From NCBI RefSeq assembly GCF_900109605.1, contig NZ_FOAM01000010.1:62001-126000 (forward strand): a DNA stretch of 64,000 bases. The letters are read 5' to 3'. The notes under the pieces are model-generated. The model saw nothing but the letters and a program-made list of their open reading frames with translations. It was not told the origin of the DNA and did no database searches. Each line of letters begins with the position of its first letter. The first letter of the stretch is position 1. The DNA is from Xaviernesmea oryzae. GTDB taxonomy: Bacteria > Pseudomonadota > Alphaproteobacteria > Rhizobiales > Rhizobiaceae. Below are positions 35,635 to 45,202 of this stretch, piece after piece. The position numbers and the translations under genes were made by a program.

Positions 35635-36083
35635 CGGCTTGGGTCCATCTTCGTTGATAGGAGCATGGTCAGGGCTGTTGGGCCCAGCTTAAAGCCTTTG
35701 AGGCAAGATATGTAGGCCCATTTCGCCTATGGGGCGCGCTAAGCTTTTGATCAAAATTATGTTTCCCTGGCGCCATCCGCTGTTCAGGCTTTGCAGGGGC
35801 TTTCCTTCAGGATCGGCACAGCCCCTGCAGGATGCGAACGCCGGGTGGCAGCCATTTGGCTTGGAGGCAGGGACCATTAGGGCATGGAAAACCAATTCGC
35901 GGCCAAGCGACATGAAATGATGATCTGCCCAACGGATGTCTGCGCGATCGCATCCGCATGTTGCGCGGCTGGCCAACAGGCCCCGGCTTGCGCAAGAGGT
36001 GCACCGCATCTCTTCCTTCAAGCGCCGGCCTGGTAATAGAGGCCGACGCTTGAAGCGGAGCGAAAGCAGGCGGGAACGCGCCT
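35635..36083 (-). other. Hairpin-rich gap between choX and choW
   Basis: 449 bases without a gene I can support. Three dyads stand out: a near-perfect 16-bp stem at 36018-36033 / 36042-36057 just after choX, a perfect 10-bp stem TGCAGGGGCT / AGCCCCTGCA at 35792-35801 / 35820-35829, and the 12-bp palindrome TTTTGATCAAAA at 35745-35756, 111 bases before choW. None is followed by a T-run on the minus strand. Confidence 0.6.
36018..36057 (-). terminator. Post-choX hairpin (attenuator or mRNA stabiliser)
   Basis: Arms CTTCAAGCGCCGGCCT and AGGCCGACGCTTGAAG pair over 16 bp with one wobble and an eight-base loop, 26 bases after the choX stop. Without a U-run it probably protects the choX mRNA 3' end, raising binding-protein levels over permease, as seen in other binding-protein operons. 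Confidence 0.6.
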
Positions 36084-37040
36084 TTACAGGCCGAGCTCGC
36101 CCTTGACGGCAGCCAGAGCATCGCCACCGTCCTTCGTGGTCACGCCAGCCAGCCAGGGCTCGACAGCCTTGGGATTGGCCTTCAGCCACTCCTTCGCGGC
36201 CTTGGCCGGCTCTTCGCTGTCATTCAGGATCTTGCCCATGATCTGGTTTTCCATCTCCAGCGTAAATTTCAGGTTGGAGATCAGCTTGCCGACATTGGGG
36301 CATTCCGCGACATAACCGGCGCGGGTGTTGGTGTAGACGGTTGCGCCGCCGAAATTGGGACCGAAGGTGGAGTCGCCGCCGGTCAGATAGGTCATCTTGA
36401 AGGTGGTGTTCATCGGATGCGGCTCCCAGCCGAGGAAGACCACCGGCTTGCCGGCCTTGTCCGCACGGGCAACCTGGGCGAGCATGCCCTGTTCGGAGCT
36501 TTCCACCAGCTCCATGCCGCCCATGCCCATTTCCTTCTTGTCGATCAGCGACATGACCAGGCGGTTGCCGTCATTGCCGGGCTCGATGCCGTAGATCTTG
36601 CCGTCGAGCTGGTCCTTGTGCTTGCCGATATCGGAAAAGTCCTTGATGCCGAGTTCGGCGCCCTTGGCGTTGGTCGCGAGCGTATACTTCGCGCCTTCCA
36701 GATTGACGCCGATGGAATCGACCGTCTTTTCCTTCAGATAGGGGGTGACGTCCTTTTCCTGGGCCGGCATCCAGTTGCCGAGGAAGACGTCGATGTCCTT
36801 GTTCTTCAGCGATTGGTAGGTGACAGGAACCGATAGAACCTTGATGTCGGCCTTGTAGCCCAGTGCCTCGACAATGGCGGCGACGGTTGCCGTGGTCGCG
36901 GTAATATCGGTCCAGCCGACATCGGAAAAGCGGACGGTGCCACAGTTCTTCGGCTCAGCGGCCAGCGCCGGCGAAAAGGCCGCCGTTGCGAGAGTGAGGG
37001 CGAGGGCCCGCGTGAGTGTCTGCTTGCTTACAATGCGCAT
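36084..37040 (-). CDS. choX: Choline ABC transporter periplasmic binding protein
   Basis: A 318-residue periplasmic protein with a Sec signal peptide (cleavage near residue 28, ALAA). It binds choline and acetylcholine in the Sinorhizobium prototype. The aromatic box residues have visible counterparts: the tryptophans in DVGWTD, LGNWMP and LGWEPHP and the tyrosine in GAKYTLA. The ATG at 37040 has AAGGGGA upstream; a frame open to 37469 is not coding. It is the first gene of choXWV. The choline taken up would be oxidised to glycine betaine by bet genes elsewhere. Confidence 0.93.
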   Translation of the reverse strand: MRIVSKQTLTRALALTLATAAFSPALAAEPKNCGTVRFSDVGWTDITATTATVAAIVEALGYKADIKVLSVPVTYQSLKNKDIDVFLGNWMPAQEKDVTPYLKEKTVDSIGVNLEGAKYTLATNAKGAELGIKDFSDIGKHKDQLDGKIYGIEPGNDGNRLVMSLIDKKEMGMGGMELVESSEQGMLAQVARADKAGKPVVFLGWEPHPMNTTFKMTYLTGGDSTFGPNFGGATVYTNTRAGYVAECPNVGKLISNLKFTLEMENQIMGKILNDSEEPAKAAKEWLKANPKAVEPWLAGVTTKDGGDALAAVKGELGL

Positions 37041-37288
37041 GTCATTCCCCTTTTCATGATGCGTTAGGCAACCATCAATTCTCCGCCAACTCAAGCGTGC
37101 TGATGTTGGAAGCCAGTTTAGGGGGTCGTGTTTCAGGTGCCGCCGCAGGCGCGACGCGCAATGTCGCATGTTCGCCGCAGCGGCGGGGTTTTGGAGCTTG
37201 TCCCTTTCCTGCAAGGGATAGGCTGCACGCAAAAGCCTGGTTCTGCAGTCTTGTGATCTTGCTTGTGGATAAGGTGGTGTCCCACTGT

Positions 37289-37308
37289 AATGACCATTAA
37301 CAGTCATT
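37289..37308. promoter_or_regulatory. Possible operator of the decayed toxin-antitoxin module
   Basis: Inverted repeat AATGAC-N8-GTCATT ends 14 bases before the antitoxin start at 37323. Type II antitoxins usually repress their operon at such dyads. Confidence 0.4.
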
Positions 37309-37322
37309 TTGCCGGATTGATC

Positions 37323-37575
37323 GTGTCTAGCTTCAGCGTGGTTGATGCCAAGGCGCGTTTTTCCAGGTCTCGTCGATAAGGCGGCGAATGGCGGCTTTGT
37401 CACGATCACCCGGCCTGGGAAGGCGGCCACCGTCCTGGTTTCAGTGGATGCCGCCGAGGCAGCCCGCAAGATGCTCGCCCGCCCTCAGCCAAACTTTGGC
37501 GATTTCCTGATGGCCTACCCAGGCAAGGACGAAGCAAAGCGCGTTGAGGCTCAGTTGCGTCACGCCGATCTATGA
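37323..37575 (+). pseudogene. Phd/YefM-type antitoxin with a one-base insertion
   Basis: From GTG at 37323 the frame reads VSSFSVVDAKARFSR, a normal Phd/YefM start, then runs into SRR and a stop. Shifting by one base at 37368 restores LVDKAANGGFVTITRPGKAA and continues to the stop at 37573. The extra T in AGGTCTCGTC is the simplest explanation. An alternative start at TTG 37342 in the second frame would give a shortened protein lacking the first part of the DNA-binding domain. The stop overlaps the toxin start (ATGA), as in an intact module. A sequencing error cannot be excluded. Confidence 0.7.
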
Positions 37576-38088
37576 ATGGGTTTCTGATCGACCCGAACAT
37601 CCTGTCGGTTCTCGCGCCCGTTAAAAGATCGCCCCCTGCTGACATGCGCCAGTGGTTTCATGCGCAGGGCGTGGCAGGTATGCTCTATCTCTCCGCAATG
37701 ACCATTGCTGGAAATCGAAGCCAGCCTGAGGGCCCTACATCGCAGAGGCGGTATCGAACAGGCGAAACATCTTGCGGCCTGGCTGGATCAAATAACCGAT
37801 CAATTTGCTGAGCAGATCCGCCCCATGGATGCCAAGGTCGCGCGGATCGTCGGTGTTCTGGATGACGAAGCCGAGGCAAGAGGCCGTCACCTTGGGTTTG
37901 GCGATCAGGTGATTGCCGCCACCGCCCTTGGTTATGGGATGACGGTGATTACAACGAATCTCAACATTTTCAGCCGCTTGGAGTGGCTTGTGAGGGCCCG
38001 TCGTTTTTTCAGAACCCTGGATCCGAGCGGCTCGCTTCTTAAGAATATGCTGATGTATACTCTTCCCTTCCGCCGGGCTCCGCCCTAA
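37572..38088 (+). pseudogene. PIN-domain (FitB/VapC-like) toxin with a one-base insertion
   Basis: The first frame gives MNGFLIDPNILSVLAP and LYLSAMTIA, the start of a PIN RNase, then loses homology at GNRSQ. Dropping one G near 37710 gives EIEASLRALHRRGG and QAKHLAAWLDQI, then HLGFGDQVIAATALGYGMTV, which carries the later PIN acidic residue. The motif LIDPN departs from the usual LIDTN, and the C-terminus drifts after ITTNLNIFSRL. With the antitoxin also shifted, the module looks decayed. Confidence 0.7.
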
Positions 38089-38133
38089 CTGCCTTGGAAC
38101 AGAGCGTAATCGGCGTTTTGGGAGGGACAGGCG

Positions 38134-39507
38134 ATGGGCAGCATGGAGCGGCATTTGAGCGGCGCGGGCGAGGGGGAGGGCGAGCTGAAACGGGTGATGG
38201 GCCCGGGTCTGCTGCTTCTCTTCATCGTCGGCGACATTCTCGGCACCGGCATCTATGCGCTGACGGGACAGGTGGCGCAGAAAGTCGGCGGGGTCGTCTG
38301 GCTGCCCTTTCTGATTGCCTTCGTCGTGGCGCTGCTCACCGCTTTCAGCTATCTCGAGCTGGTCACCAAATATCCCAAGGCCGCTGGCGCGGCGCTTTAC
38401 ACGCACAAGGCTTTCGGCGTCCATTTCCTCACCTTCATCGTCGCCTTTGCGGTCATGTCCTCCGGCATTACATCCGCTTCGACGGCATCGCGCGCCTTTG
38501 CCGCCAATTTTGCGGCGGCGATCGGGCTCGATGCCGGGACGATCGGCGTCACGCTGGTGGCCGTGCTCTTCCTGATGCTCGTCGGCCTGGTCAATTTCCG
38601 CGGCGTTGGCGAAAGCGTGAAGATGAACGTGGTGCTGACCGTCGTCGAACTGACCGGATTGCTGTTGATCATCGGGATCGGCGCTTATGCAATCCTCGGC
38701 GGGCAGGGGGATGTCTCCCGCGCCTTTACCTTTGCCACACCTGGCGACAGCAGCCTGATCTTCTCGGTGATCGCCGCAACATCAAAAAAAAAATTCGCCA
38801 TGGTCGGCTTCGAGGATTCGGTCAACATGGCCGAAGAATGCAAGGACCCGAGCCGCATCTTTCCCAAGGTGTTGTTGGGTGGGCTGATGCTCACGGGTGT
38901 CATCTATGTGCTGGTTGCCGTTTCGGCGATTACGCTGGTGCCCGCAGCCGAGCTCGGAGAGGGGGAAACGCCGCTTCTGAAAGTCGTGCAGGCCGGCGCA
39001 CCCGGCTTTCCGATCGGCATCTTCGCTGTGATCACCATGTTCGCGGTCGCCAATTCGGCGCTGATCAACATGATGATGGCCAGCCGCTTGATCTATGGCA
39101 TGGCGCGCGAAGGCGTCTTGCCGGACGCGCTCGGCCGGGTCCATGCCGGCCGGCGCACGCCCTATGTCGCAATCCTGTTCACGAGCGCAATCGCCTTGGC
39201 GCTGATCATCTTTGCCGGCAGCGTGCCGGCGCTTGGCGGCACCACGGCACTGTTGCTGCTCTGCGTCTTTGCCATCGTCAATGTCGCCGTGCTGGTGCTG
39301 CGCCGCGATCCGGTCGATCACAAGCATTTTCGCACGCCAACGATTCTGCCGGTGCTTGGTGCCGTCTCCTGTGCCTTCTTCGCGGGGCCGTGGACAGGTC
39401 GGGATCCGGTTCAATATCTGATTGCCGGCGCGCTTCTGGCGCTGGGGGTGGTGCTGTGGTTCGCCACGGTGCGCTTCATGCGCGTCCGTCCGCTGCCAGC
39501 CGAATAG
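38134..39507 (+). CDS. APC-superfamily amino acid permease
   Basis: A 457-residue permease with about twelve spans. It has GDILGTGIYALTGQVAQKVG near span 1, the consensus helix-breaking region of APC carriers, and VGFEDSVNMAEECKDPSR in the central loop. GGGAGG precedes the ATG. The segment SVIAATSKKKFAMVGFEDSV is odd: relatives have hydrophobic residues where three lysines stand, encoded by a run of ten A at 38784-38793. The frame stays open, so either the protein tolerates it or the run hides a local error or mutation. Substrate unknown. Confidence 0.85.
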   Translation: MGSMERHLSGAGEGEGELKRVMGPGLLLLFIVGDILGTGIYALTGQVAQKVGGVVWLPFLIAFVVALLTAFSYLELVTKYPKAAGAALYTHKAFGVHFLTFIVAFAVMSSGITSASTASRAFAANFAAAIGLDAGTIGVTLVAVLFLMLVGLVNFRGVGESVKMNVVLTVVELTGLLLIIGIGAYAILGGQGDVSRAFTFATPGDSSLIFSVIAATSKKKFAMVGFEDSVNMAEECKDPSRIFPKVLLGGLMLTGVIYVLVAVSAITLVPAAELGEGETPLLKVVQAGAPGFPIGIFAVITMFAVANSALINMMMASRLIYGMAREGVLPDALGRVHAGRRTPYVAILFTSAIALALIIFAGSVPALGGTTALLLLCVFAIVNVAVLVLRRDPVDHKHFRTPTILPVLGAVSCAFFAGPWTGRDPVQYLIAGALLALGVVLWFATVRFMRVRPLPAE

Positions 39508-39616
39508 ACGGCTGCGCGTACTCGTCGGTCCGTATCCGGGCGCGCCTGTGCCCGGATTGCCTCTTCAAACAGGCAGCGATCTTGCGCAGGTGCGCGTGGC
39601 AGTGTAGAAGATGCGC

Positions 39617-39661
39617 ATGCGCAAGATTTCGATCAGCATGAACTGGTGGTGGGCCCGCTGA
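39617..39661 (+). CDS. trpL: trp leader peptide (peTrpL)
   Basis: A 14-codon leader MRKISISMNWWWAR with three consecutive Trp codons (39644-39652), 129 bases before trpE(G). In Sinorhizobium the leader is 14 residues, also ends WWWAR, and is translated from a leaderless mRNA starting at its AUG. Here an ATG at 39617 gives the same length; an upstream ATG at 39611 gives 16 residues. TGTAGA at 39603-39608 could be the -10 box of a leaderless start. Stalling at the Trp codons would prevent the terminator at 39709. Confidence 0.88.
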   Translation: MRKISISMNWWWAR

Positions 39662-39739
39662 CAGCGGCCTCGACCCCTCATGCGTTTGAGATGCGTGATT
39701 GAGACGACAAGCCGCCCGAACATTCGAGGCGGCTTTTTT
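39617..39739 (+). ncRNA. trp attenuator / rnTrpL-type leader RNA
   Basis: The leader RNA contains a small hairpin CCGCT/AGCGG spanning the trpL stop (39655-39667), which can sequester the end of the peptide region. The terminator stem follows: AAGCCGCC pairs with GGCGGCTT, extended through CGAA/TTCG with one bulged base, then six T (39709-39739). The terminated product of about 120 nt corresponds to rnTrpL (RcsR1), which in Sinorhizobium acts as a trans-acting sRNA on trpDC and sinI. Confidence 0.85.
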
Positions 39740-39789
39740 CATATTCAAGCCGCAGCAACGGACCGGGCCTGAACGGAGCGAGTGAGCAG

Positions 39790-41979
39790 ATGGCGACGAC
39801 AATTCTGGCCGATGGCGGCGAGACCTATCAGACCAAGGGCGGGATCACCGTCACACGCCGCCGGCGAGAGGCATCGTATGGAACCGCCATTTCCGCCTAT
39901 GTCGACCAGCTCGACGAGCGGCGCGGTGCCGTCTTCTCCTCCAATTACGAATATCCCGGTCGCTATACGCGTTGGGATACGGCCATCGTCGATCCACCGC
40001 TTGGTCTCTCCTCCTTCGGCCGCGCGCTGTGGATCGAGGCCTTCAATGAACGTGGCGAGGTGCTGCTGGAGGTGATCGCCGATCATCTGGCAACCGTTGC
40101 CGACATCACGCTCGGCACGCGCAGCGCCCGCCGCCTCGACCTCACCATCGATCCGCCCGCGCGCGTCTTCACCGAGGAAGAGCGTTCGAAAATGCCGACG
40201 GTCTTCACCGTTCTGCGCGCGGTGACGGCGCTGTTCTTTTCGGCGGAGGATTCCAGCCTCGGCCTTTATGGCGCCTTCGGATACGATCTCGCTTTCCAGT
40301 TCGACGCGATCGACCTGAAGCTGAAGCGGCCTGATGACCAGCGCGACATGGTGCTGTTCCTGCCCGACGAAATTCTGGTCGTCGATCATTACGCCGCCAA
40401 GGCCTGGATCGACCGCTATGATTTCGCCAAGGGTGATCTGACGACGGAGGGCAAAGCCGGCGACGTGACGCCGGAGCCTTTCCGCACGGTCGACAGCATC
40501 CCGCCGCATGGCGACCATCGTCCGGGCGAATATGCCGAGCTCGTCACCAAGGCCAAGGAAAGCTTCCGCCGAGGCGATCTCTTCGAAGTCGTGCCTGGCC
40601 AGAAATTCTTCGAGCGCTGCGACAGCCGCCCTTCGGAGATTTCCAACCGGCTGAAGGCGATCAACCCGTCGCCCTATTCCTTCTTCATCAATCTCGGGCA
40701 TCAGGAATATCTGGTGGGCGCTTCGCCGGAGATGTTCGTGCGCGTTTCCGGACGACGGATCGAAACCTGCCCGATTTCCGGCACGATCCGGCGCGGCGAA
40801 GACCCGATCGCCGATAGCGAGCAGATTCTCAAACTGCTGAATTCCAAGAAGGACGAGTCCGAGCTGACCATGTGCTCGGATGTCGACCGCAACGACAAGA
40901 GCCGGGTCTGCGAGCCGGGCTCGGTCAAGGTCATCGGCCGCCGGCAGATCGAGATGTATTCGCGTCTCATCCATACTGTCGATCATATCGAAGGCCGCCT
41001 GCGCGACGACATGGACGTCTTTGACGGGTTCCTCAGCCATGCCTGGGCGGTGACGGTGACAGGTGCGCCGAAGCTCTGGGCCATGCGTTTCATCGAGGAG
41101 CATGAGAAGAGCCCGCGCGCCTGGTATGGCGGGGCCGTCGGCATGGTCGGCTTCAATGGCGATATGAACACCGGCCTGACGCTGCGCACCGTGCGCATCA
41201 AGGACGGCATTGCCGAGGTGCGCGCTGGCGCCACCTTGCTCAATGACTCCGATCCGCATGAGGAAGAAGCCGAAACCGAACTGAAGGCCTCCGCCATGAT
41301 CGCCGCCATTCGTGACGCCAAGACCGGCAACCGCGACAAGATCGCCCGCGACGTCGCTGCCGTCGGCACGGGCGTCAAAATCCTGCTGGTCGACCATGAG
41401 GACAGCTTCGTCCACACGCTCGCCAACTACTTCCGCCAGACCGGGGCGGCGGTCGTCACCGTGCGCTCGCCGGTGCCGGAAGAGGTGTTCGACAGCGTCA
41501 AGCCGGATCTCGTCGTGCTCTCGCCCGGGCCCGGCCGTCCCAAGGATTTCGACTGCAAGGCGACGATCAAGAAGGCGCGGGTGCGCGAGCTGCCGATCTT
41601 CGGCGTCTGCCTCGGCCTGCAGGCGCTGGCCGAAGCCTATGGCGGCGATCTGCGCCAGCTCGCCGTTCCCATGCATGGCAAGCCGTCACGCATCCGCGTG
41701 CTGGAGCCCGGCCTGGTCTTCTCCGGGCTTGGCAAGGAGGTGACGGTCGGCCGCTATCACTCGATCTTCGCCGACCCGGCCAGCCTGCCGCGCGAGTTCA
41801 TGATCACCGCCGAGAGCGAGGACGGGACGATCATGGGCATAGAGCATGTGAAGGAGCCGGTCGCCGCCGTGCAGTTCCATCCGGAATCGATCATGACGCT
41901 CGGCCATGACGCCGGCATGCGCATGATCGAGAACGTCGTGGCACATCTGGCCAAGCGCGCGAAGGTCAAGGCGGCCTGA
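39790..41979 (+). CDS. trpE: Anthranilate synthase, fused TrpE-TrpG
   Basis: A 729-residue fusion of the two anthranilate synthase components, the form found in rhizobia. It makes anthranilate from chorismate and glutamine. The TrpE part has [25 protein letters not shown], the [16 protein letters not shown] stretch and GAPKLWAM chorismate-binding region. The TrpG part begins near residue 535 ([18 protein letters not shown]) with the nucleophile cysteine in [10 protein letters not shown] and the H/E pair in VQFHPES. Expression is attenuated through trpL. A GNAT gene follows after three bases and is probably in the same operon. Confidence 0.97.
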   Translation: MATTILADGGETYQTKGGITVTRRRREASYGTAISAYVDQLDERRGAVFSSNYEYPGRYTRWDTAIVDPPLGLSSFGRALWIEAFNERGEVLLEVIADHLATVADITLGTRSARRLDLTIDPPARVFTEEERSKMPTVFTVLRAVTALFFSAEDSSLGLYGAFGYDLAFQFDAIDLKLKRPDDQRDMVLFLPDEILVVDHYAAKAWIDRYDFAKGDLTTEGKAGDVTPEPFRTVDSIPPHGDHRPGEYAELVTKAKESFRRGDLFEVVPGQKFFERCDSRPSEISNRLKAINPSPYSFFINLGHQEYLVGASPEMFVRVSGRRIETCPISGTIRRGEDPIADSEQILKLLNSKKDESELTMCSDVDRNDKSRVCEPGSVKVIGRRQIEMYSRLIHTVDHIEGRLRDDMDVFDGFLSHAWAVTVTGAPKLWAMRFIEEHEKSPRAWYGGAVGMVGFNGDMNTGLTLRTVRIKDGIAEVRAGATLLNDSDPHEEEAETELKASAMIAAIRDAKTGNRDKIARDVAAVGTGVKILLVDHEDSFVHTLANYFRQTGAAVVTVRSPVPEEVFDSVKPDLVVLSPGPGRPKDFDCKATIKKARVRELPIFGVCLGLQALAEAYGGDLRQLAVPMHGKPSRIRVLEPGLVFSGLGKEVTVGRYHSIFADPASLPREFMITAESEDGTIMGIEHVKEPVAAVQFHPESIMTLGHDAGMRMIENVVAHLAKRAKVKAA

Positions 41980-41982
41980 GCC

Positions 41983-42513
41983 GTGAGCGCCGAGGCGATC
42001 ACGATCGAGCCAATCCGCGAGGGTCTGATCGAGGGCTTTCATCGAGCGCTCGACGTGGTCGCCCGCGAGCGTCGCTATCTCATCTTTCTGGAAGCGCCGC
42101 CGCTTGATGGTACCCGTGACTTCGTGCGTGACAATATCGCCAATGGCCATCCTCAAATGGTGGCGGTGGCGGCGGGCGAGGTCGTTGGCTGGTGTGACAT
42201 CCGGCGCGAGGGCCGGCCGGCGCGAAGCCATTGCGGCATTTTGGGCATGGGGATCATCCCTGATTTTCGCAATCAAGGCTTGGGAAAGCGCCTGATCCTA
42301 CGCACGATCGAAGCGGCTTGGGCTGCTGGGATGCAGCGAATAGAGCTCACGTGCCACCACGATAATCCGCGCGCGGCGGCGCTCTATCGTAAGGTCGGCT
42401 TTTGTGAGGAAGGTCTGCTACGCAAAGCTGCGCGCATTGATGGACATTTCATCGATCTGATCCAGATGGGCCTGCTGCGTAGCGATTATGACGCGGTTCC
42501 TTCGTCGTCATGA
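41983..42513 (+). CDS. GNAT-family N-acetyltransferase
   Basis: A 176-residue acetyltransferase. Motif A is CGILGMGIIPDFRNQGLGKRLI with the Q/R-x-x-G-x-G/A loop, followed by ELTCHHDNPRAAALYRKVGF, which resembles the RimI/RimJ-like group. It starts with GTG three bases after the trpE(G) stop and so depends on the trp transcript. The role is unknown; position alone does not imply tryptophan metabolism. Confidence 0.82.
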   Translation: MSAEAITIEPIREGLIEGFHRALDVVARERRYLIFLEAPPLDGTRDFVRDNIANGHPQMVAVAAGEVVGWCDIRREGRPARSHCGILGMGIIPDFRNQGLGKRLILRTIEAAWAAGMQRIELTCHHDNPRAAALYRKVGFCEEGLLRKAARIDGHFIDLIQMGLLRSDYDAVPSSS

Positions 42514-42772
42514 TCGACGGTTCGAGACGGTGAGCGTGTCGAGCAAGTGACCTGGCGTCTGGTTTTCTTTCGAGCTGAAATGGTCTAAGAGCCGCCCGGG
42601 CACGTTCCGGCGCTGCGGTCGTCGGAACAGATGTGTCCTTGGCACTTTGCTGAAAATTGAGAGCTTTGCTCTACCGTGGGTCTTCGAGCTCCAGCTCATC
42701 CTTAGGGCTGCTGCAGCACCTCGCCCTTTTCTCAGACGGCCTCAGGCCCGAACCCTTGTTTGAGGATCCCTC

Positions 42773-43693
42773 ATGGACGCAGCCAATAGCGCAAGGGCGC
42801 ATCGCCTGGCCTTTTGGGGCATTCCGCTGTCGATCGGCGTGCTCGGCCTGAAATTGATGGCCTGGTGGGTCACCGGTTCCGTCGCGCTTCTGTCGGACGG
42901 GCTGGAATCCATCGTCAACGTGGTGGCGGCGATCATTGCTTTCGTGGTGATTTCCTACGCCGCCAAGCCGGCAGATGCCTCCCACCCCTTCGGCCATCAC
43001 AAGGCGGAATATTTCTCAGCGGTCATCGAAGGCGTGCTGATCGTCGTGGCCGCCCTGATGATCGTTTACGAGGCTGCCCCGGCGATCTTCGATCCGAAGC
43101 TGCCGGAAGCGCCGGTGCTCGGTCTCGCTATCAATGCCGCCGCCGGTATCGTCAATGCCATCTGGGCAGGCGTGCTGCTGCGAGCTGGCAAGGCGCTACG
43201 CTCGCCGGCGCTGGAGGCAGACGGGCATCATATCTTCTCGGATGTGGTGACATCAGGCGGTGTGCTCATCGGCCTCGCGCTCGCCTTCCTCACCGGCTAT
43301 GCGGTGCTCGATCCGCTGCTCGCCGTGCTCGTGGCCTGCAACATCCTCATCCAGGGTTCGAAGGTGATTGCCCGTTCGGTCGATGGCCTGATGGATCGCG
43401 CGGTGCCGGCGGAGGACGAAGAGGCGATCAAAGCGGCGATCGCGTCCCATGCCGGCGGCTCCCTCGGAGTGCACGACCTCAAGACCCGCCAGGCGGGTGC
43501 GGCGATGTTCGTGGATTTTCACCTCGTCGTGCCTGCCGGCATGACAGTGGGTGAAGCGCATCTTATCTGTGACCGCATCGAGGACGCGATCCGTGCCGTC
43601 CAGCCCACGGCCAAGATTGCCATCCATGTGGAGCCGGAAAGCGAAGAAGCGCATGGCGTGCGCGTGAAACTGACAGGAGGCCGCAAGGCATGA
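42773..43693 (+). CDS. Cation diffusion facilitator (metal exporter)
   Basis: A 306-residue CDF protein that exports Zn2+, Fe2+ or similar ions in exchange for protons. Six spans precede a soluble C-terminal domain. Metal-site motifs are [11 protein letters not shown] in span 2 (site A, with D in place of H at the first position) and [10 protein letters not shown] in span 5 (HxxxD). [13 protein letters not shown] is the conserved loop. The DGLES/HxxFD pattern resembles Mn/Fe-type or Zn-type carriers; metal not determined. queF overlaps the stop by four bases. Confidence 0.9.
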   Translation: MDAANSARAHRLAFWGIPLSIGVLGLKLMAWWVTGSVALLSDGLESIVNVVAAIIAFVVISYAAKPADASHPFGHHKAEYFSAVIEGVLIVVAALMIVYEAAPAIFDPKLPEAPVLGLAINAAAGIVNAIWAGVLLRAGKALRSPALEADGHHIFSDVVTSGGVLIGLALAFLTGYAVLDPLLAVLVACNILIQGSKVIARSVDGLMDRAVPAEDEEAIKAAIASHAGGSLGVHDLKTRQAGAAMFVDFHLVVPAGMTVGEAHLICDRIEDAIRAVQPTAKIAIHVEPESEEAHGVRVKLTGGRKA

Positions 43694-44154
43694 CCAAGAC
43701 GGACGTAACAGGGCTTTCCCAACTGGGGCAGAAGACGGATCTGCCTGCCAACCCGGACGATGCGGTGCTGGAGCGGGTACCGAGCGGGCATCAGGGCGCA
43801 GATTTCGTCGTGCGCTTCACCGCGCCGGAATTCACGTCGCTCTGCCCGATGACCGGACAACCGGATTTTGCCCATATCGTCATCGATTACGTGCCGGCTG
43901 GATGGCTGGTGGAATCCAAATCCCTGAAGCTTTTTCTCCATTCCTTCCGCAACCACGGTGCCTTTCACGAGGACTGCACGCTCGACATCGCCAAACGGCT
44001 CGTCGATCTCCTCGCACCGAAATGGCTTCGCATCGGCGCCTACTGGTATCCGCGCGGTGGCATCCCGATCGATGTTTTCTGGCAGACGGGCGCACCGCCC
44101 GAGGGTCTCTGGCTTCCCGATCAGGGCGTGCCGACCTATCGCGGCCGAGGCTGA
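43690..44154 (+). CDS. queF: NADPH-dependent 7-cyano-7-deazaguanine reductase QueF
   Basis: A 154-residue T-fold enzyme that reduces preQ0 to preQ1 for queuosine tRNA modification. It has the catalytic cysteine in [13 protein letters not shown] and the QueF motif [21 protein letters not shown] that binds NADPH. The length matches the short (unimodular) QueF. Translationally coupled to the CDF gene by an ATGA overlap. No preQ1 riboswitch is seen upstream, since the gene has no leader of its own. Confidence 0.97.
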   Translation: MTKTDVTGLSQLGQKTDLPANPDDAVLERVPSGHQGADFVVRFTAPEFTSLCPMTGQPDFAHIVIDYVPAGWLVESKSLKLFLHSFRNHGAFHEDCTLDIAKRLVDLLAPKWLRIGAYWYPRGGIPIDVFWQTGAPPEGLWLPDQGVPTYRGRG

Positions 44155-44377
44155 TCCACGGCTCCACTGAGCGTGGCGGTATTCTGCCTTGTGATCGCCT
44201 CCGCCTGACGAGATCGTGATGCTCGTGCTTCTGCCGAGCATCAGCGATGTGTCGACAGATGGATGTCGGCAGATCCTCGGGACGAGCCCGAGGATGGTGT
44301 GGTTTCGCGGTGGCGGCCTTCTCCGAAACTGGGGTAGGTGAGGGCTTTATATCCCCCGATCTCGGAAGACCTCCAGC

Positions 44378-45202
44378 TCAGACGTTCGAACTGTCGTCGC
44401 CGAAGCCGCCGAAGTCATCGCCGCCGAAGCTGTCGCCCGGATCGGCATCGGCCTGCTGAAAGCCTCCGTCATCCTGGCCCCAGCCGCCATCCCCTGCATT
44501 GCCGGGATCAGAGGCCTCGGTGATCGCGTCATCGCCGTAGTAATTGTTGACGATGGTTGTCTCCTCGATCGGCGAGCCGGCGAGCGTTTCGCCTGGTGCC
44601 GTCAGGCCCTGCTGCGCCATATGACTGCCGAAGAGGCCGCTCAGCGAATTGGCCAGCAGCATGCCGCCGGCCACGCCAGCCGCCGTGCCAAGCGCGCCGC
44701 GAATGAAGCCGCCGCCGGCCGATGGCTGCTGCGGCGCACCGCCCCAGGGGCCGGGATTGCCGCCATAGGCAGGCGGTGGGCTGCCATAGCCCTGCTGCCC
44801 GCCATAAGCGGGTGCCTGCGGAGGCGGAGCACCGTAGTTGCTCGGACGCGGACCCCAGGGGCCGCCGGGTGCGGCCTGTGGGCGGGCATCCTCGCGGGCT
44901 GGCTGCGGCCGGTCGTTGCTGCCGAAGATCGAGCTCAGGAAGCCGCCGCCTTGTTCAGGCGCCCGCGTCCGGTTCGCTTCCAGATCGCGCAGCCGCGCTT
45001 CCAGCTCTTCGATCCGGGCGGAGGCCGCTTCCAGCCCCTTTTCCTGAATGATGACGGCTTGCGCGAGATAATAGGTGGCCGAGGGCTGGGCCCGAACGGC
45101 CTGCTCGATCAGGGCTTCGGCCTCGCGGTCGCGCGGGGTATTCGAAGCCGCCTTCACCCTGTCGAACAGGGCGGTCAAAAGCTGTTTTTCATCCGGGGAC
45201 AT
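44378..45202 (-). CDS. DUF2076 domain protein
   Basis: A 274-residue DUF2076 protein. The N-terminal helical part (MSPDEKQLLTALFDRVK, then ALIEQAVRAQPSATYYLAQAV and ELEARLRDLE) is the conserved domain. A long proline/glycine-rich linker follows (PPPQAPAYGG repeats), a GGFIRGALGTAAGVAGGMLL membrane-like stretch, and an acidic glycine-rich tail (DSFGGDDFGGFGDD). Function is unknown; relatives are annotated as periplasmic or membrane-associated. AAGGAGG six bases before the ATG fixes the start. Divergent from the ClpP gene. Confidence 0.85.
   Translation of the reverse strand: MSPDEKQLLTALFDRVKAASNTPRDREAEALIEQAVRAQPSATYYLAQAVIIQEKGLEAASARIEELEARLRDLEANRTRAPEQGGGFLSSIFGSNDRPQPAREDARPQAAPGGPWGPRPSNYGAPPPQAPAYGGQQGYGSPPPAYGGNPGPWGGAPQQPSAGGGFIRGALGTAAGVAGGMLLANSLSGLFGSHMAQQGLTAPGETLAGSPIEETTIVNNYYGDDAITEASDPGNAGDGGWGQDDGGFQQADADPGDSFGGDDFGGFGDDSSNV

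Noticed and set aside
39745-41676. Long minus-strand open frame antisense to trpE(G)
   Set aside because: Shadow of a well-supported gene, and it would run through the trp attenuator region.
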